Shown here: positions 54,751-63,844 of the stretch, one piece after another
How positions within the stretch are numbered: the first letter of the stretch is position 1
How the letters are laid out: each line of letters begins with the position of its first letter
Assembly (NCBI RefSeq): GCF_019343105.1
Contig: NZ_CP073764.1
Span: forward strand, 930,001 to 994,000
Length of the DNA stretch: 64,000 nucleotides
Source: Methylovirgula sp. HY1
Lineage (GTDB): Bacteria > Pseudomonadota > Alphaproteobacteria > Rhizobiales > Beijerinckiaceae
Direction of reading: 5' to 3'
The notes under the pieces: model-generated
The model's input: the letters and a program-made list of their open reading frames with translations, nothing else
Told to the model about the DNA's origin: nothing
Databases searched by the model: none
Position numbers and translations under genes: made by a program

Positions 54751-55668
54751 ATGCAAAGTCTCGAGGATGTGCTGGCTTTCGTGCGGGTCGTCGAAACCGG
54801 CGGCTTCAGCCGCGCGGCGGACCGGCTCGGGGTATCGAAATCGATCGTCAGCCGCCGCGTCGCCCGGCTCGAAACCGAGCTCGGACTCCGGCTCATCAAC
54901 CGCACCACCCGCGGTATCGCCGCGACCGAAGCGGGCCTCGAATTCAAAAATCGCTGCGTGGATATTTTGAACCAGTTGGAGGCGGCCCGCGACGCCGTCA
55001 CCTGCCGCGAGAAAGCCGTCGCAGGAACCTTGCGTCTCGCCGTGCCCTTATCCTTCGGCATCGCCCGGCTGGCGCCGGCCATCGCCGCCTTCGCCGCCAA
55101 ATATCCACGCGTCTCGGTCGATCTTTCGGTCAGCGACCGTTTCGTCGATCTCGTCACCGAGGGCTTTGACGCGGCCATTCGCATCGGCGTCCTGCCCGAT
55201 ACGAGCCTCATGACGCGGCGGCTTGGCGCGGTCCAATCGCTCTTGGTTGCGAGCCCCGCCTATCTCAAGGAGCATGGAATGCCCGAAAAGCCGCAGGCCC
55301 TCGCCGACCATGACTGCCTGATCTATTCGGGAGGGTCGCGCGACAGCTGGCAATTTCGCGCTGGCCGAAAATGGATCGCCTTGCGCCCGCAAGGTCGTTT
55401 CCGTGCCGATAATGGCGAAGTCTTACGCGCCGCCGCGCTTGCCGGTCTCGGCATCAGCGCGCTGCCGGATTTTCTCGTCGACGCAGCGTTGGCGCAAGGC
55501 ACTTTGGTGCGGCTGTTGGAGGCCTATCCGATGCCGGACGCCGGGATTCATCTCTTGCGCCCGGCCGGTGGACCGGCCTCGGCGCGGCTGCAAGCGCTGA
55601 GCGATCATTTGGCCGAATGGTTTGCGGCCCAAGCACAGACCACATCCGTCGCGACCGAGTTCATCTAG
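54751..55668 (+). CDS. LysR family transcriptional regulator
   Basis: 305 residues. The helix-turn-helix is in residues 1-60 (GGFSRAADRLGVSKSIVSRR), followed by a LysR substrate domain (GTLRLAVPLSFGIARLAP). Divergence from pirin-wrbA suggests it controls that pair, probably in response to a quinone or electrophile; this is inference from arrangement. Its TAG stop codon lies in the CTAG at the edge of a palindromic repeat. Confidence 0.9.
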   Translation: MQSLEDVLAFVRVVETGGFSRAADRLGVSKSIVSRRVARLETELGLRLINRTTRGIAATEAGLEFKNRCVDILNQLEAARDAVTCREKAVAGTLRLAVPLSFGIARLAPAIAAFAAKYPRVSVDLSVSDRFVDLVTEGFDAAIRIGVLPDTSLMTRRLGAVQSLLVASPAYLKEHGMPEKPQALADHDCLIYSGGSRDSWQFRAGRKWIALRPQGRFRADNGEVLRAAALAGLGISALPDFLVDAALAQGTLVRLLEAYPMPDAGIHLLRPAGGPASARLQALSDHLAEWFAAQAQTTSVATEFI

Positions 55669-55712
55669 AGCATGTTCCAGAAAAGTTGATCGACTTTTCC
55701 GGATCATGCTCC
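55667..55712. repeat. dispersed palindromic repeat, copy 4
   Basis: GAGCATGTTCCAGAAAAGT and ACTTTTCCGGATCATGCTC pair almost fully as a long hairpin around TGATCG. It overlaps the lysR stop codon and sits 50 bases from the end of sufT, so it may also act as a bidirectional 3' hairpin. Confidence 0.85.
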
Positions 55713-55762
55713 AAAAAGCGAAACGCGCTCTTCCCACAGTTCGGAGAGGAGCGCGCAGCAAC

Positions 55763-56155
55763 TCACAGCATATCGAGCGACACTCGCGCCTCGTCCGACA
55801 TCCGCCCCTGATCCCAAGGCGGCTCGAACACGATGTTGACGATGACGCCAAGCGTACCGGGAACAGTGCCGATCGCCGTCTCGACCGAGCGGGTGATCTC
55901 ACCGGCGACGGGGCAGCCCGGCGCGGTCAGGGTCATCTCGACCCGGATCAGCCGGTTCTCGTCGACATCGACCTTGTAAATGAGGCCGAGCTCGTAAATG
56001 TCGCAAGGAATTTCCGGGTCGAAGATGGTCTTGAAAGCGGCGACCATATCGCCTAGCAGGCGATCGCGCTCCGCTTGCTGCACATCCGACGAGAAGATCC
56101 ATTGCGGCTCGTTCGGCACGGCTTCTTGAGCTTCCAGAGTGTCCAATTCAGCCAT
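55763..56155 (-). CDS. sufT: SufT-like iron-sulfur assembly protein (MIP18/DUF59)
   Basis: 130 residues. The DUF59 core is FDPEIPCDIYELGLIYKVDV followed by MTLTAPGCPVAGE, with the conserved Cys. Family members help maturation of iron-sulfur proteins, and this is their normal place at the end of alphaproteobacterial suf operons, 13 bases after sufS. Confidence 0.92.
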   Translation of the reverse strand: MAELDTLEAQEAVPNEPQWIFSSDVQQAERDRLLGDMVAAFKTIFDPEIPCDIYELGLIYKVDVDENRLIRVEMTLTAPGCPVAGEITRSVETAIGTVPGTLGVIVNIVFEPPWDQGRMSDEARVSLDML

Positions 56156-56168
56156 GGCAGGCTCCTGT

Positions 56169-57413
56169 TCAGGCGAAGAGACCTTCCGCTTTGCGCAAGG
56201 CTTCAGCGAGTTTGTCGACTTCCTCGAATGTATTGTAGAGCGCGAAAGACGCCCTACAGGTCGAGGTCACACCAAATCTGGCGAGCAGCGGCTGCGCGCA
56301 ATGCGTGCCGGCCCGTACCGCGACGCCCGAACGATCGATGATCGTCGCGACATCGTGGGCATGCGCATTCTTCATCTCAAAGGACAGGATTGCGCCCTTG
56401 CCTTTTGCCCGGCCGAAGATTTTGACCGAGTTAATGCGTGAAACAACCTCATGCGCATAGTCGCTCAGCGCCATCTCATGCGCATGGATCTTATCCCGGC
56501 CAACCGACCGCATATAATCAAGAGCCGCGCCAAGACCAACCGCCTGGATGATCGGCGGCGTGCCAGCCTCGAAACGATGTGGTGGTTCATTATAGGTGAT
56601 GCGGTCGCGCGTCACCTCGTTGATCATCTCGCCGCCCCCGAGAAATGGCGGCAGCTTTTCTAGCCATTCCTTCTTGGCATAGAGCGCGCCGATCCCGGTC
56701 GGCCCATAAAGTTTGTGACCGGTCACGACGTAAAAATCAGCGTCGAGATCGCGGACGTCGACCTCGAGATGCACGGCGCCTTGCGACCCGTCCACCAGAA
56801 CCGGAATGCCGCGCGCATGGGCGATCTTCACGATCTCCTTGATCGGGGTCACCGTACCCAGCATGTTGGACATATGAGTAATGGCGACGATCTTAGTTTT
56901 CTCGGTCAGCGACTTTTCGAATTCCTCGAGAAGAAAGTTGCCGTCATCGTCGACATCGACCCATTTCAGGACCGCGCCCTTGCGTTCACGCAGAAAATGC
57001 CAAGGAACGATATTGGCATGATGCTCCATGATCGAGAGGACGATTTCATCGCCCTCTTTGATGAAGGCCTGGCCGAAAGACGACGCGACCAGATTGATCG
57101 ATTCCGTCGCCGATTTGGTGAAGATGATTTCATTGACGGTTTCGGCGTTCAGAAAGGCTCTGACGCTTTCCCGGGCCGCCTCGAAGGCATCGGTCGCGGC
57201 ATTCGCAAGGTAATGCAGGCCACGATGCACATTGGCATATTCATGATAAGTCGCATGCACCATCCGGTCGACGACCTGCTTCGGCTTTTGCGCCGAAGCC
57301 GCATTGTCGAGATAGACGAGCGGCTTGCCATAGACCTCGAGGGAGAGGATCGGGAAATCCTCGCGGATGCGCATGACGTCCAGCGGCGCGTCCGCAACGA
57401 TATGCTTGTTCAT
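56169..57413 (-). CDS. sufS: cysteine desulfurase SufS
   Basis: 414 residues, group II. The PLP lysine is in VVTGHKLYGPTG and the active Cys in RAGTHCAQPLL. The enzyme supplies sulfur from cysteine to SufBCD, usually via SufE or SufU; neither is visible here. AAGGAGCAGGTCA precedes the ATG at 57413. A palindromic repeat separates it from sufD. Confidence 0.95.
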   Translation of the reverse strand: MNKHIVADAPLDVMRIREDFPILSLEVYGKPLVYLDNAASAQKPKQVVDRMVHATYHEYANVHRGLHYLANAATDAFEAARESVRAFLNAETVNEIIFTKSATESINLVASSFGQAFIKEGDEIVLSIMEHHANIVPWHFLRERKGAVLKWVDVDDDGNFLLEEFEKSLTEKTKIVAITHMSNMLGTVTPIKEIVKIAHARGIPVLVDGSQGAVHLEVDVRDLDADFYVVTGHKLYGPTGIGALYAKKEWLEKLPPFLGGGEMINEVTRDRITYNEPPHRFEAGTPPIIQAVGLGAALDYMRSVGRDKIHAHEMALSDYAHEVVSRINSVKIFGRAKGKGAILSFEMKNAHAHDVATIIDRSGVAVRAGTHCAQPLLARFGVTSTCRASFALYNTFEEVDKLAEALRKAEGLFA

Positions 57414-57480
57414 TGACCTGCTCCTTGCTCGATGGCCGGAGGTGCCGACCGTCGAGCTCTCCTGTCCCTGTCGCGCCCTT

Positions 57481-57527
57481 GAGCATGTCCCGGAAAAGTT
57501 GAAACTTTTCCGATAATGGCCATGCTC
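57481..57527. repeat. dispersed palindromic repeat, copy 5, inside the suf operon
   Basis: GAGCATGTCCCGGAAAAGT pairs with ACTTTTCCG, then GGCCATGCTC closes the outer arm. It fills part of the 158-base gap between sufD and sufS. As RNA it would form a hairpin within the suf transcript. Confidence 0.85.
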
Positions 57528-57571
57528 TTCTTCGATGTCGAGCCGATCTCTCCCGTCACGCAGGATCGGCT

Positions 57572-58906
57572 CTACGCCTTCACGCGCGCTGCGAGCCAAG
57601 CCGCGATCTCGGCCCGAAATGCTGTGACGAGACCTTCGTGCGGGATCTCGTCGGCGAGTTCGCCGCCGAATGCGTCAAGCAGCAGCGACTCCGCCTCCGA
57701 ATAGGGCAGCCCCCGCGCCTGAAGATAAAAGAGCTGCTCATCGTTGAGGCCACCGCACGTCGTGCCATGGCCACAGGCGACATCATCGGCGAAGATCTCG
57801 AGCTCCGGCTTGCTGTTCATCGCCACCATGTCGGTGAGCAACAGAGCCTTGCAGAGCATTTTGCCATCGGTCTTTTGGGCCGCCGGCGCGACATGGATCT
57901 TGCCTTGGAACACTCCCACCGCCTCGTCGTCGAGGATGTAGCGGAAAGTCTCGCGGCCTTCACAACCCGTCGCACAATGCTGCACGAAAAGGGTCGTGTC
58001 GGCATGCTCGCGGCCGCGCAAAAGCGACACGCCGCGGAGCGCCGCCTTCGTATCTTCCCCGTCGAAGCGCATGAAAATCTGCCGCCGCACCAGACCGCCG
58101 CCGGTGATCAGCGCAAAACTGTCGAAATTGGCCTTGGCGCCGAGCTTCACCATGAAGCTTTCGAGTCGGACACTGCCCGGCACAGTATCCGTCAAAGACA
58201 GAGTGTGCCCGACGTCCGCTTCATCGCCGACCACCATGACGAGACCATTGTTTGTCTGCCCCGTACGGGCGCCATCGCCAAAGCTCGCCTCGCTCAGCAC
58301 CACCGACGCGCCCGCGCCGACAACCATGAGCGTGCGCGAGAAGCGCGCCACCGGCGTCGCCGACGCCGTCGCATAGATGAGATGGATCGGCGCGGCGAGC
58401 TTGGTGCCGGGCGCAACCTCGATGACCGCGCCATCCTGCATGAGCGCCGCGTTGAGCGCCACGATCGCGTCCGTGCTGCCAGTCCAGGCCGCGGCCAGAT
58501 GCGCGATGATCTCGGGCCGCCCTTCGGCGAGAGCAGCAGCGAGCGAGGTCACTTTGACACCTTCCGGCAAAGGCGCCGAAAGTTCCGGCGCGAAAATGCC
58601 ATCGACAAGCACGAGGCTTTGTGCCGGGAGCCCGGTTTCCGCCATGCTTTTGCGGAGCGCGGCCAGTGCATCGGCACTCGGCGCCGGCGCGATCGGCAGC
58701 GCTTCGCGCATCAGAGCCCGAAGATCAGTGTAATGCCATGCTTCGATTCGGCGATGCGGCAGGCCTGCCTGAGTAAAAGCTTCGAAGGCCGTCTCGCGGA
58801 GCTTCGCGACCTCGGTCGTGCCCGGCAAATTCGCCTTGACAACGCCAAAAGCTTCGACGAGCGCAGTCTCCGCCGCGGTGCGGGTGGATATGATCTGGGC
58901 GGTCAT
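57572..58906 (-). CDS. sufD: Fe-S scaffold complex subunit SufD
   Basis: 444 residues, beta-helix protein of the SufBCD scaffold. The C-terminal family motif is clear: MNSKPELEIFADDVACGHGT followed by TCGGLNDEQLFYLQARGL. It lies 15 bases after sufC. Confidence 0.95.
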   Translation of the reverse strand: MTAQIISTRTAAETALVEAFGVVKANLPGTTEVAKLRETAFEAFTQAGLPHRRIEAWHYTDLRALMREALPIAPAPSADALAALRKSMAETGLPAQSLVLVDGIFAPELSAPLPEGVKVTSLAAALAEGRPEIIAHLAAAWTGSTDAIVALNAALMQDGAVIEVAPGTKLAAPIHLIYATASATPVARFSRTLMVVGAGASVVLSEASFGDGARTGQTNNGLVMVVGDEADVGHTLSLTDTVPGSVRLESFMVKLGAKANFDSFALITGGGLVRRQIFMRFDGEDTKAALRGVSLLRGREHADTTLFVQHCATGCEGRETFRYILDDEAVGVFQGKIHVAPAAQKTDGKMLCKALLLTDMVAMNSKPELEIFADDVACGHGTTCGGLNDEQLFYLQARGLPYSEAESLLLDAFGGELADEIPHEGLVTAFRAEIAAWLAARVKA

Positions 58907-58921
58907 GACGGCGGCGCCTTC

Positions 58922-59677
58922 TTATACGAGTTCCGGTTCGTTGACGTAATCCTTGTAGCCGCTCTTCTCGAGTTCGAGCGCCAACTCCTTGCCGCCGGTC
59001 CGCATGATGCGTCCGCCCGCCATGACATGCACGGTATCGGGAACAATATAGTCGAGAAGCCGCTGATAATGGGTGATGACGAGGAAGCCACGATTCGGGG
59101 ACCGCAACGAATTGACGCCTTCGGCGACGATCCTCAGCGCATCGATGTCGAGGCCGGAATCGGTCTCGTCGAGAATACCGAACGACGGCTGCAGCAGCGC
59201 CATTTGGAGAATATCCATGCGCTTCTTTTCGCCGCCCGAGAAGCCGACGTTGAGCGCCCGCTTCAACATGTCGGATTTGATACCGAGCTTGTCGGCGGCT
59301 TCCTTGACGCGCTTCATGAAGTCGGGAGTCGACAATTCGGCCTCACCGCGCTGCTTGCGCTGCGCGTTGAGCGCCGCCTTGAGGAAGGTCATGGTTGCGA
59401 CGCCGGGAATTTCGAGCGGATATTGGAAAGCGAGGAACAAGCCCTTGGCGGCGCGGACATCCGGAGGCAAATCGAGCAGATTGACGCCGTTCAGCAGGAT
59501 CTCGCCGGATTCGACATCATAGCCGCTGCGGCCAGAGCAGACATAAGATAGCGTCGACTTGCCGGTGCCGTTTGGCCCCATCAGCGCCGCGACTTCACCA
59601 TCCTTGACCGTAAGGTTGAAATCCTTGAGGATTTTTTTCTCGCCGATCGACACATTGAGGTTTTTGATTTCGAGCAT
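58922..59677 (-). CDS. sufC: Fe-S assembly ATPase SufC
   Basis: 251 residues from [20 protein letters not shown]. Walker [10 protein letters not shown], signature [14 protein letters not shown], and Walker [11 protein letters not shown] are intact. It powers the SufBCD scaffold in the cytoplasm. The start was chosen by AGGA eight bases upstream; MTAMLEIK is three codons longer. A 242-base gap separates it from sufB, unusually wide for this operon. Confidence 0.95.
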   Translation of the reverse strand: MLEIKNLNVSIGEKKILKDFNLTVKDGEVAALMGPNGTGKSTLSYVCSGRSGYDVESGEILLNGVNLLDLPPDVRAAKGLFLAFQYPLEIPGVATMTFLKAALNAQRKQRGEAELSTPDFMKRVKEAADKLGIKSDMLKRALNVGFSGGEKKRMDILQMALLQPSFGILDETDSGLDIDALRIVAEGVNSLRSPNRGFLVITHYQRLLDYIVPDTVHVMAGGRIMRTGGKELALELEKSGYKDYVNEPELV

Positions 59678-59919
59678 GGCTGTCATCCTGCCTGTAGTAT
59701 TGGTCGGCGATCCACGTCGCCGCGTCTGGCGTTGCCGCTTGCTTTTGTTGATATTGTTCCCCTCGGTCATGGCTGGAAGGAAGCCACGGCCAGAGGGACG
59801 GCTTGCGCCGGTTGACGCCTTCGCGACATCACCATCGACGTTATGTCGGCAACGATGTCGGCATCGCGCCTACGGCGACCGGCCGGGTGATTTCGCCCCG
59901 GCCGCATTGCCCGCGCTGT

Positions 59920-61419
59920 TTAGCCGACGCTGCCTTCGAGCGAGACAGCGATCAGCTTTTGCGCTTCGACTGCGAATTCCATCGGCAATTGCTGCAGCAC
60001 ATCGCGTACGAAGCCATTGACGATCAGAGCGGTTGCCTCTTCGGCCGAAAGCCCGCGCTGCATGCAGTAGAAGAGCTGATCCTCGGAAATCTTCGAGGTT
60101 GTCGCTTCATGCTCGAACTGCGCCGACGGGTTCTTCGATTCGATGTAGGGAACCGTATGCGCGCCGCAGGTGTCGCCGATGAGCAGCGAGTCGCAATTGG
60201 TGAAATTGCGTGCGCCGGTCGCCAGACGATGCGCTGACACCTGACCGCGGTAGGTGTTCTGCGACTTGCCGGCGGAAATGCCCTTCGAAATGATCCGGCT
60301 CGAGGTGTTCTTGCCGAGATGGATCATCTTGGTACCGGAATCGACCTGCTGGCGGCCGTTCGAAATCGCGATCGAATAAAATTCGCCGCGCGAATTGTCG
60401 CCGCGCAAAATGCAGGACGGATATTTCCAGGTGATCGACGAACCCGTCTCGACCTGGGTCCAGGAGATCTTTGAATTGGCACCGCGACAATCGCCACGCT
60501 TGGTGACGAAATTATAGATGCCGCCCTTGCCGTCGGAATCGCCCGGATACCAGTTCTGCACCGTCGAATATTTGATCTCTGCGTCGTCGAGCGTGACGAG
60601 TTCGACGACCGCCGCATGCAGCTGGTTTTCGTCGCGCTTGGGTGCCGTGCAGCCTTCGAGATAGGACACGTAAGCGCCCTTATCGGCGATGATCAGCGTG
60701 CGCTCGAACTGACCCGTGTTCTGCTCATTGATGCGGAAATAGGTCGACAGTTCCATCGGGCATTTCACACCCGGCGGGATGTAGACGAACGAGCCATCGG
60801 AAAACACCGCGCTATTCAACGTGGCGTAGAAATTATCCGTCGTCGGCACCACCGAGCCGAGATATTTGCGCACCAATTCCGGATGCGTCTGCACGGCTTC
60901 CGAGATCGGACAGAAAATGACGCCGGCCTTGGAGAGCTCTTCCTTGAAGGTCGTGACGACCGAAACAGAGTCGAACACCGCGTCGACTGCGATCCGCCGC
61001 TCGGGGATCGCCTCGCCATCTTCGTCGAGCTGCTGAACACCGGCGAGGATCGCCTGTTCCTTCAGCGGAATGCCGAGCTTCTCATAGACCCTCAGCAATT
61101 CCGGATCGACTTCGTCGAGCGATTTCGGACCGGCTGCCGTCTTCGGCGCCGAGTAATAATAGAGGTCTTGATAATCGACTGGCGGATAATCCACCCGCGC
61201 CCAAGCCGGCTCGCGCATCGTGAGCCAGCGCCGATAGGCCTCGAGCCGCCATTCGGTCAACCATTCCGGCTCATTTTTCTTGGCCGAAATGAAGCGGACA
61301 ATGTCCTCGCTCAGACCCTTCGGAGCCTTGTCGGATTCGATGTCCGAAGAAAACCCGTATTTATATTCGTCGACCTCGATCGATTTGACGCGATCGATTG
61401 TTTCCTGCACCGCAGCCAT
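59920..61419 (-). CDS. sufB: Fe-S scaffold complex subunit SufB
   Basis: 499 residues. Core segments MSKISED-type region (here [20 protein letters not shown]), [20 protein letters not shown] and [20 protein letters not shown] are conserved. It is the main scaffold subunit on which clusters form. It follows the cysteine desulfurase gene by 71 bases. Confidence 0.96.
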   Translation of the reverse strand: MAAVQETIDRVKSIEVDEYKYGFSSDIESDKAPKGLSEDIVRFISAKKNEPEWLTEWRLEAYRRWLTMREPAWARVDYPPVDYQDLYYYSAPKTAAGPKSLDEVDPELLRVYEKLGIPLKEQAILAGVQQLDEDGEAIPERRIAVDAVFDSVSVVTTFKEELSKAGVIFCPISEAVQTHPELVRKYLGSVVPTTDNFYATLNSAVFSDGSFVYIPPGVKCPMELSTYFRINEQNTGQFERTLIIADKGAYVSYLEGCTAPKRDENQLHAAVVELVTLDDAEIKYSTVQNWYPGDSDGKGGIYNFVTKRGDCRGANSKISWTQVETGSSITWKYPSCILRGDNSRGEFYSIAISNGRQQVDSGTKMIHLGKNTSSRIISKGISAGKSQNTYRGQVSAHRLATGARNFTNCDSLLIGDTCGAHTVPYIESKNPSAQFEHEATTSKISEDQLFYCMQRGLSAEEATALIVNGFVRDVLQQLPMEFAVEAQKLIAVSLEGSVG

Positions 61420-61490
61420 ACTATTCTCCTCACCTTCGCGGTTTCAAGGACCGCTGGTTCAGACTTAAAGCCGCCGGTTTCCCGACCGCC

Positions 61491-62669
61491 TCATGCCGCA
61501 GGCTTCACCTGCCGCGCCTTAACAGTTCGAACCGACTTTTCAAAAGCCTGCCCGAATAGGGCCAAATCCTCGGCCCGCGAATCCCACCCAAGGCTCAACC
61601 TGATCGCGGATTGCGCCAATTGCGCCGAAACGCCCATCGCCTCGAGAACATGCGAGCGCCGCACTTTGCCCGAAGAACAAGCGGAACCCGATGAAACCGC
61701 AACACCTTCCATGTCCAGAGACATAAGCAAGACCTGTGCCTCTATGCCAGGGACTGCGAAATTGATCGTGTTGGGCAAGCGCGGCGCTGTCGCTCCGAAA
61801 ACCACGACATCGGGCGCAATCTGCGCGATGTCCCATTCCAGCCGATCGCGCAGGGCGCCCAATCGGCTCGCGAGGTCCGCTCTATCGCGGGCCGCCGCTC
61901 GAGCGGCGGCGGCAAAGCCCATGATCGCAGCGATATTCTCGGTCCCGGCGCGCAAGCCGCGCTCCTGGCCACCGCCGCGCACCATCATATTCCTAATGTG
62001 ATAGCCGCCCGGGACAAAACAAAGGGCACCTACCCCTTGCGGGCCACCGAATTTATGCGCCGATATGGCCAGTGCGTCGGCATTGAGCGCAGCAAAGTCG
62101 CAAGCAATGCGTCCCGCTGCCTGCACGGCGTCGCAGATGACCACGCCGCCGGCCGCGTGAATCATGCCGGCCGCCTCGGCAACGGGCTGGATAACACCGG
62201 TTTCATTATTCGCTGCCTGGAGCGCCAGCATGATCCGGCGTCCAGCATGACGCTCGAGCGAAGCCGCGAGCGCCGCCAGATCGAGGCATCCATCAGCTGC
62301 CAGCGGGAGACTTTCCGCCGCCTCGGCAGGAAATCTATGGCCATTCAGAACGCAGGCATGTTCGCCGCCGCCCATCAGCAGCACCTCGAAGGGCGCGCTA
62401 CCGTGCCCCGCGATTTCAAGAGACGGCGTCAGGACGAGGTTCAAGGCCTCGGTCGCGCCTGAAGTGAAGATCACATGCTTTGCCGCAGTCCCGACGAAAG
62501 CGGCGATCTCATCACGCGCTGTCTCGATGCGGGCGCGCGCAGCACGGCCTTCGCCGTGCACCGAAGACGCATTGCCCAAAAGATCCAATCCGTCGAGAAA
62601 AGCCGCCCGCGCTTCCGGTCGCAGCGGCGTCGTCGCATTGTGATCGAGATAGGCCCGCAGCTGCGCCAC
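61491..62669 (-). CDS. cysteine desulfurase, IscS/NifS group
   Basis: About 392 residues. YLDHNATTPLRP opens the protein; the PLP lysine is in ISAHKFGGPQG and the catalytic Cys in the flexible SSGSACSSGK loop, marking group I. So this operon encodes two desulfurases of different groups. I prefer the GTG ending at 62669 because AAGGA lies 7 bases before it; a GTG at 62702 adds eleven residues. It is the first gene of the suf operon. Confidence 0.93.
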   Translation of the reverse strand: MAQLRAYLDHNATTPLRPEARAAFLDGLDLLGNASSVHGEGRAARARIETARDEIAAFVGTAAKHVIFTSGATEALNLVLTPSLEIAGHGSAPFEVLLMGGGEHACVLNGHRFPAEAAESLPLAADGCLDLAALAASLERHAGRRIMLALQAANNETGVIQPVAEAAGMIHAAGGVVICDAVQAAGRIACDFAALNADALAISAHKFGGPQGVGALCFVPGGYHIRNMMVRGGGQERGLRAGTENIAAIMGFAAAARAAARDRADLASRLGALRDRLEWDIAQIAPDVVVFGATAPRLPNTINFAVPGIEAQVLLMSLDMEGVAVSSGSACSSGKVRRSHVLEAMGVSAQLAQSAIRLSLGWDSRAEDLALFGQAFEKSVRTVKARQVKPAA

Positions 62670-62850
62670 AGATCGTTCCTTCAACCCCGCCAGAGCAAAC
62701 ACGCGTCAAAATACTTGCCTTCATGCCTGGCGAACGTGCTAGATGGCAAACACGCCGCATCGAAGCGCAGATCTGACGTGCATGAAATGACGCACGTGCT
62801 GGTTCGCGTCAGGGAATCCCGGCGTTGCGGCTCGCGTCAACCCTAAAGGG

Positions 62851-62867
62851 GTTAGAATAATTCTAAG
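62851..62867 (-). promoter_or_regulatory. Irr-type iron control element on the suf promoter
   Basis: TTAGAATAATTCTAA (62852-62866) has fully complementary 7-base arms around one base. It matches the rhizobial iron control element TTTAGAA-N3-TTCTAAA except at the two outermost positions. It begins 4 bases past the candidate -10 box, across the expected transcription start of the suf operon. Confidence 0.7.
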
Positions 62868-62870
62868 TCT

Positions 62871-62899
62871 ATTGTGGCGCTCGTGGACGCGCGAGTCAA
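62871..62899 (-). promoter_or_regulatory. candidate promoter of the suf operon
   Basis: Read leftward, TTGACT (62894-62899) and CACAAT (62871-62876) are separated by 17 bases, about 200 bases before the first suf gene. Confidence 0.5.
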
Positions 62900-63085
62900 G
62901 CGATCGGCTGAGGAATCCGTGCCTTGCGCCACCGGCCGCAATGCCAAGGCCAAGATAGCACATGCGGGCGCCGCCAAGTTCGTGCGACGTCCAATTTCGA
63001 GAGTCGGCCGTTCGGCCGGCTCATTTTCCGGTTCGAGCCGCCAAGCGGGTTCGAGAGATAGACAGCAGGAAACGCAGGAACGACC

Positions 63086-63775
63086 ATGCCAGAGGTCATT
63101 TTCAACGGTCCCGCCGGCCGCCTCGAAGGGCGCTTTCACCCGTCGGCGCAGCGGGGCGCTCCGATCGCCATAATCTTACATCCGCATCCGCAATTCGGCG
63201 GCACGATGAACAATCAGATCGTCTACAATCTCTATTATGCTTTTGCGGAACGGGGCTTTTCGGTTCTGCGGTTCAATTTCCGCGGCGTCGGCCGTAGCCA
63301 GGGCGCTTTCGATCACGGCCAGGGCGAATTGTCGGATGCCGCCGCGGCGCTCGATTGGGTGCAGACGATCAACCCGGATGCGCGGGCCTGTTGGATCGCC
63401 GGCGTCTCCTTCGGCGCCTGGATCGGCATGCAGCTTCTGATGCGCCGGCCGGAAGTCGAGGGCTTCATCTCGGTCGCTCCCCCGGCCAATCGGTTCGATT
63501 TTTCCTTCCTCGCGCCGTGCCCTTCCTCCGGCCTCTTCGTCCATGGCGATCAGGATCGCGTCGCTCCGCTCAAGGAGGTCACCGCGCTCATCGAGAAGCT
63601 GAAGACGCAAAAGGGCATTTTGATCGAGCATGCGGTCATTGCCGGCGCCAATCATTTCTTCGAAAATTGCGTCGAAGCGCTCATCGAAGAAGTCAGCGTC
63701 TATCTCGACCGGAGGCTCGGCAATCCGCCGAAACTGCCGACGCCGACTCGGGCCGAGCCGGCCGAGCGGGGCTAG
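63086..63775 (+). CDS. alpha/beta hydrolase
   Basis: 229 residues. The oxyanion region is LHPHPQFGGTMNN, the nucleophile elbow GVSFGAW (Ser), the acid in HGDQDRV (Asp), and the histidine in GANHFF. No signal peptide, so it is cytoplasmic. The substrate is unknown. AGGAACGACC precedes the ATG. Its TAG stop lies in the CTAG at the start of a palindromic repeat. Confidence 0.87.
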   Translation: MPEVIFNGPAGRLEGRFHPSAQRGAPIAIILHPHPQFGGTMNNQIVYNLYYAFAERGFSVLRFNFRGVGRSQGAFDHGQGELSDAAAALDWVQTINPDARACWIAGVSFGAWIGMQLLMRRPEVEGFISVAPPANRFDFSFLAPCPSSGLFVHGDQDRVAPLKEVTALIEKLKTQKGILIEHAVIAGANHFFENCVEALIEEVSVYLDRRLGNPPKLPTPTRAEPAERG

Positions 63776-63842
63776 AGCATGTTCGACCGGATGGACTCAT
63801 CCGGTCGACAAGAAAACGCTCAAAATCAATAAGCTGGAGCGC
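63774..63842. repeat. dispersed palindromic repeat, copy 6
   Basis: AGAGCATGTTCGACCGGATG with ACTCATCCGGTCGA forms a hairpin. It is followed by AAAACGCTCAAAATCAATAA and GCTGGAGCGC, shared with copies 2 and 3. It fills the space between the convergent hydrolase and anmK genes. Confidence 0.85.
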
Positions 63843-63844
63843 GC

